DNA from: Oryzias latipes | Taxonomy: Eukaryota; Chordata; Actinopteri; Beloniformes; Adrianichthyidae | Direction: 5' to 3' | Assembly: GCF_002234675.1 (NCBI RefSeq) | Contig: NC_019863.2 | Coordinates: 2,346,609 to 2,410,608, forward strand | Length of the DNA stretch: 64,000 bases | Part shown: positions 60,163-64,000 of the stretch, one piece after another | How positions within the stretch are numbered: position 1 is the stretch's first letter | Layout: each line of letters opens with the position of its first letter | Program-made: the position numbers and the translations under genes | The notes under the pieces: generated by a model | Databases searched by the model: none | What the model was told of the DNA's origin: nothing | Seen by the model: the letters and a program-made list of their open reading frames with translations, nothing else

Positions 60163-62038
60163 ATGGAGGAGGAGGAGGAGGAGGAGCGGCGCCGGCCGGG
60201 GGTTCTGGAGGTGCGGGATACACCGGCTTCTGTTCTGCAGGTAACGTATAGAAAAGATAGAAAAAGTGCTCTAGTTACCCTGTAGCTAAACTCATGAACC
60301 AAATGTGCAAAATCTGTCAGTTCTCCTGTGATGCAACTTCTTTCCTCATTCAAACCCATTTTAATGCTTTTTTTGGTCAAATTTAGTTTGGTTTCCTGTA
60401 ATTCTTGTAGTTTAACACGTAGAATGTCAAACTTAAAAAATAAAAATTGAACAGTTTTCACTGAAGTGAGTAGATAAAAAATGTGAGACAGATGGAGGAA
60501 ATAACTGCACCAATTTGAAGCTTTAAAAATGTTATAAAAAATCGGGGTTGACTAAAACAGGACTGGATGTCACTCATAATCTATGCTTAGATTTACAGTT
60601 CAGGACCACATAGTTTGTAATTTAAGATCACATTAAGTTGAATTTTTGAAGACTTACATATTTTTTTTTAAATTGTCCCAAAAAAGTGTTCTTTTCTAAA
60701 AACCAAAAGCAGAAGCAGCATAAGGACTTGCTTCAAAATCAACTTTATTTTTTGATGTCTTGTGGGTGAAAATCGGTTTAAATAGGTTTTTCAAACCTAA
60801 CTAGCAGATGTGTGATAAAGTTCACTTTCTCTCTAATTGACCGGCTGAAGGCCTAAACCTGGTCGGCAGCCGTGAGCGTTGCATTCGGGAGCAGCTGAGG
60901 AAAAGAGAGGAGCGACCTCAGAAAAGCTGAGAATGCCACATTGCAGGCGTGAGACGTTTGAGGCGCCGGTCAAAGGCGAAAGGAAGCCAACAGCAGGTGT
61001 TCATCTGTTTCAGGCAGATCCTCAAACGGCAGAAAAACGATTCAAACGTCAGGTTTTGTTTGGTTTTCTAACTTGTCCTGTTCAACAGCTGAGCAAACAG
61101 ATGAGAGCAGAAGGCCTCTTGTGTTGGACATATTTGACTGTTACAACATGGGGTTATGAATCTCCTAACACACCAAGTGTATATTTGAATAAGCCCTTTT
61201 TGTAATTTATACTGAACTATATTCATATTAATCATATGTGTAACAGTTTTTTGTTGGAAACGTCAGTTTTATTGCGTCCAAACCCTTCAAATGTCGTTTT
61301 TGAGGGTGGATCAAATTCCCAAAGTGACTCTTACCAAACTTGTGTTGCTAGGAGGCTGGAGGGAGCTCCGAGGCAGACATCATTTTCTTACCGTACACAT
61401 AACTTCTGTACTGTTTCCATCCAGCAGATCTCTACTGTAGGAGGAGGACACTGGTCACAGATCGAGGTATGTGACCCAAAACGGGTCATAAAAATGAACC
61501 AGACCCATTCAGAACTGTGTCACAGATGTCTTCAGGTAGTTTTTATCAACGCCGGGACTGAGGTGGCGCCAGTGAGTCCTTCCACAGGCGGGATGTCGCC
61601 GTCGGTCATCCTGATGGGTCGTCCGGATCGCCGCTTGAAATGTGAAGTGACAGCGAGTGGAAAACTGCCCCTCAGGTGAACTCAGCGGTCAGTCCATCTT
61701 TGTCAGCTTTGACAGCTGGCTAAAGCGTTGTGTCCGATCTCCTCATGTCATGTCCTCCTTTCTGCTCCTTCAGGTCGCGTTCTGTGGCTCCAAACACCGT
61801 CCTTTGCTCTCCATCTGTCTTCCAGAGAAGCTGCTTCTCCGAGTATTGAACGTGTTTAACCGACGCTCAGAGGAAGGAGAGGATCCATCCTTCCCACCGA
61901 CCAGATTAGAGAAAACTCCTGTCTGATTCATCAGAAAACTGAAACCAGGTGAGTGAGACTTGTTCCGAATATTGTTTTTTATTATTCTGTATTTTGTACA
62001 TTTGTATTCAAATTTGTATTTGAGTTTGCTGAAATAAA
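60163..62038 (+). other. candidate unidentified spliced transcription unit downstream of rbm15
   Basis: Possible exon 1 at 60163-60240: MEEEEEEERRRPGVLEV and so on to VLQ, 26 codons, then gtaacg. Candidate exons: 61425-61466 (QISTVGGGHWSQIE, donor gtatgt), 61536-61675 (VVFINAGTEVAPVSPSTGG..., donor gtgaac), 61774-61948 (donor gtgagt). They chain in phase to a stop at 61847-61849. AATAAA lies at 62033-62038. Upstream near 60080 is a TATA-like gtataatatg. A competing chain uses 61018-61052 and 61352-61392, so the exon structure is unresolved. In the first chain the stop is 99 nt before the last donor, so decay would be expected if it is spliced there. I do not recognise the protein. It could instead be rbm15 3' UTR splicing. 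Confidence 0.3.
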
Positions 62039-62049
62039 GGAAATGTTTC

Positions 62050-62974
62050 TAAAGTGCACCGCTATTGTGTCTTTTTGACCTCATGGGTCTGTTGTTCCTG
62101 ACTGTAACAGTTTGCTGAAGGCGTTCAGCTCAAGAACGAGATGTTTCACACAAACACGGATCTAAACCGTATCTGTTCACATAGCAGCGATGTAAAGCAC
62201 GCCGCTACTGGACTCTAGAGTGATGAACCGCGCATTTCCATCTGACAATCTATTGGATGAGTCTGGGGAACGCAACGTTTCAGACTACACTTCTGGAAGA
62301 AAGGTCAAAAATAGCTATAAACTCTCTCCTCAACCTTGTGGACAGCCTTCCCAGAAAAGGTGAAGCTGTAGTAGCTGATAAAAGGTGGAACGACATCATA
62401 TAGAGCTCCATAGGTCTGGAATGGGATGGTACTTCAGTTCATAGGCAAGTGAGTGAATGCTTTGGGTAATGGAGTGTATTTTATACACAGTTGCCATGAT
62501 CCAGCTCTTATCAGATCAAGTGCATTAATAAAGAATCTATAGCTGCATGAAGAGACTGAATATGTCAAGAAATCACAATCAAGCAGGTAAACCACTCTAC
62601 CACAGACCGGTACTTCACTCTAAATCAACTTAATCATTTAAACATGCGCCTATCATTTTATCTAAAGCAAAAGTCAAACGGGTGAAATTACTATGAACTT
62701 ATTTATATTTTATATCACCATCAATGTTTGTGTCAAAGAATCAGAGCTGCAGATTTCTTCTCTCAGTTGCATCGTTTGGTGATTTTTGACGACTGCCTTC
62801 AATAGAAGAAGCACATCTGCTTCCACTCATAGTTTTGTCTAAGTCAGCTTTTTTTTGGTTTACTGATGTAAAGAAAAAAGGTCATATTGATCTTCCAGAC
62901 AAAATTCATTTTTATAATGAAATTATATTTAAAAAAAAGAATCTTCCTTTTATTGTTTCAGCAAACCTGACATT
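62050..62974. other. spacer, nothing recognised
   Basis: Unique-looking sequence with no exon, RNA gene or clear repeat; it becomes A/T-rich towards the microsatellite. Confidence 0.4.
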
Positions 62975-63046
62975 AAATATATATATGTGTCTATATATAT
63001 ATATATATATGTATATATTTTATATGTGTGTTATATATGTGTGTGT
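62975..63046. repeat. (ta)n/(tg)n microsatellite
   Basis: Alternating tatata, tgtgtct and tgtgtgtt runs lead directly into the TCTA array. Confidence 0.85.
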
Positions 63047-63298
<252 letters not shown>

Positions 63299-63434
63299 AC
63301 ATTTTTTAATATCCCTTGAAAATATTTTGATTATTAATACATTTCTGGATAGACCACTGAAAAAGTATTTAAACAAAATTGTGGAAAATAAAGGAATTCT
63401 AGGTGGAATTTTAGTTTCACGTGTTTCTGAATGG

Positions 63435-63960
63435 AGGCTGCACTATGGTGTAGTGGTTAGCACCCTTGCCTCACAGCGAGGGTCTCCTGATTCAAACCCA
63501 GCTGTGTAGAGTCTGCATGTTCTCGTATTAGTTCAATGAAGTTCATAGTGTCTGGATTACTATCTGGCCTCTTAGGTTCTTCTGTTATCAGACACAGTTG
63601 TGTTTTTTCACATACCTGACATGTTTCAAATGTGAAAAATTGGGAAAGATTGTGAAAAAACACAATTGTGTCTGATGTGAAAAAACACAATTGTGTCTGA
63701 TGCCAAAAGAACCTAGAGAGGTCTGCACGTTCTCCTCGAGCATGGGTGGGTTTTCTCAGGGAACTTTGGCTTCCTCCCACTGTCTAAGGTTAATTCAGAG
63801 GTTAATTTGGGACTACAAGTTACCCGTAGGTGTGCAGGTGAGTGTGTGGTTCTGCTGCAGCCTGGCGCCAAGTTCAGGGTGTGGCCTGGCTTTTCACCCC
63901 ACAGGAGCTGGGTTTTCTCTCGTGACCCGGAAAGGGTCAAGTTCTGTAGATTTGTGGATA
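63435..63960 (+). repeat. tRNA-like SINE/header repeat, split by an inverted-repeat insertion
   Basis: The head reads tggtgtagtggttagcaccc ttgcctcacagcgaggg, with gattcaaaccc as a B-box-like pol III element. After the insertion at about 63540-63720 it resumes with gtctgcacgttctcctcgag, gtgggttttctcagggaact, ttggcttcctcccactgtct and later cgtgacccggaaagggtcaa. The word gtctgcaygttctc is present on both sides of the insertion. Confidence 0.7.
63569..63718. mobile_element. fold-back element with ~45-nt arms inside the header repeat
   Basis: The left arm (ctcttaggttcttctg, tcagacacagttgtgttttt) is the near reverse complement of the right arm (cacaattgtgtctgatg, ccaaaagaacctagagag). The segment tgtgaaaaaacacaattgtg plus tctga occurs twice in tandem before the right end. 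No coding capacity. Confidence 0.7.
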
Positions 63961-64000
63961 TTTGTGAATCCCATCAGGCTACAGGAGACCACTAGATGGC

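Overview
The window is vertebrate nuclear DNA, almost certainly from a ray-finned (teleost) fish. The coding exons match vertebrate genes of human 1p13.3. The introns are compact, and the spacers are full of fish-type repeats: TTAA-flanked and hAT-like MITEs, a Ty3/Gypsy element, LINE tails, a retroviral pol relic and long microsatellites. I cannot fix the species from sequence alone.

Layout: (1) 1-3.7 kb, last coding exon and long 3' UTR of ahcyl1 (+). (2) 5.08-18.2 kb, complete strip1 (+): 20 coding exons, 815 codons, every junction with consistent phase. Its start lies just downstream of a TCTCGCGAGA promoter palindrome. (3) 18.2-23.8 kb, repeat-containing spacer. (4) 23.8-38.9 kb, complete slc6a17 on the minus strand: 11 coding exons, 739 codons, plus a probable non-coding first exon near 38.64-38.95 kb. 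(5) 39-55.5 kb, a gene-poor block with LINE and MITE copies, a broken retroviral pol segment, and a Gypsy element with 525-537 bp LTRs. (6) 55.8-58.3 kb, intact single-exon rbm15 (+). (7) 58.3-64 kb, the rbm15 3' region, an unidentified candidate spliced unit (60.1-62.04 kb), a 63-unit perfect TCTA array, and SINE-like sequence to the window end.

The genes form a conserved neighbourhood rather than an operon; each has its own promoter. ahcyl1 encodes an S-adenosylhomocysteine-hydrolase-like regulator, strip1 a STRIPAK scaffold, slc6a17 a vesicular amino-acid transporter, and rbm15 an m6A-writer adaptor. From memory, human order is AHCYL1-STRIP1-ALX3-UBL4B-SLC6A17-KCNC4-RBM15. I see no alx3, ubl4b or kcnc4 coding sequence here, and slc6a17 is opposite in strand to its flanking genes.

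The most distinctive non-genic features are five copies of one TTAA-flanked MITE family, one of them split by a 1.5 kb hAT element with a decayed transposase; a ~200 bp non-coding segment present twice 1.45 kb apart; and the candidate unit downstream of rbm15. No new defence, CRISPR-like or otherwise exotic system is visible.
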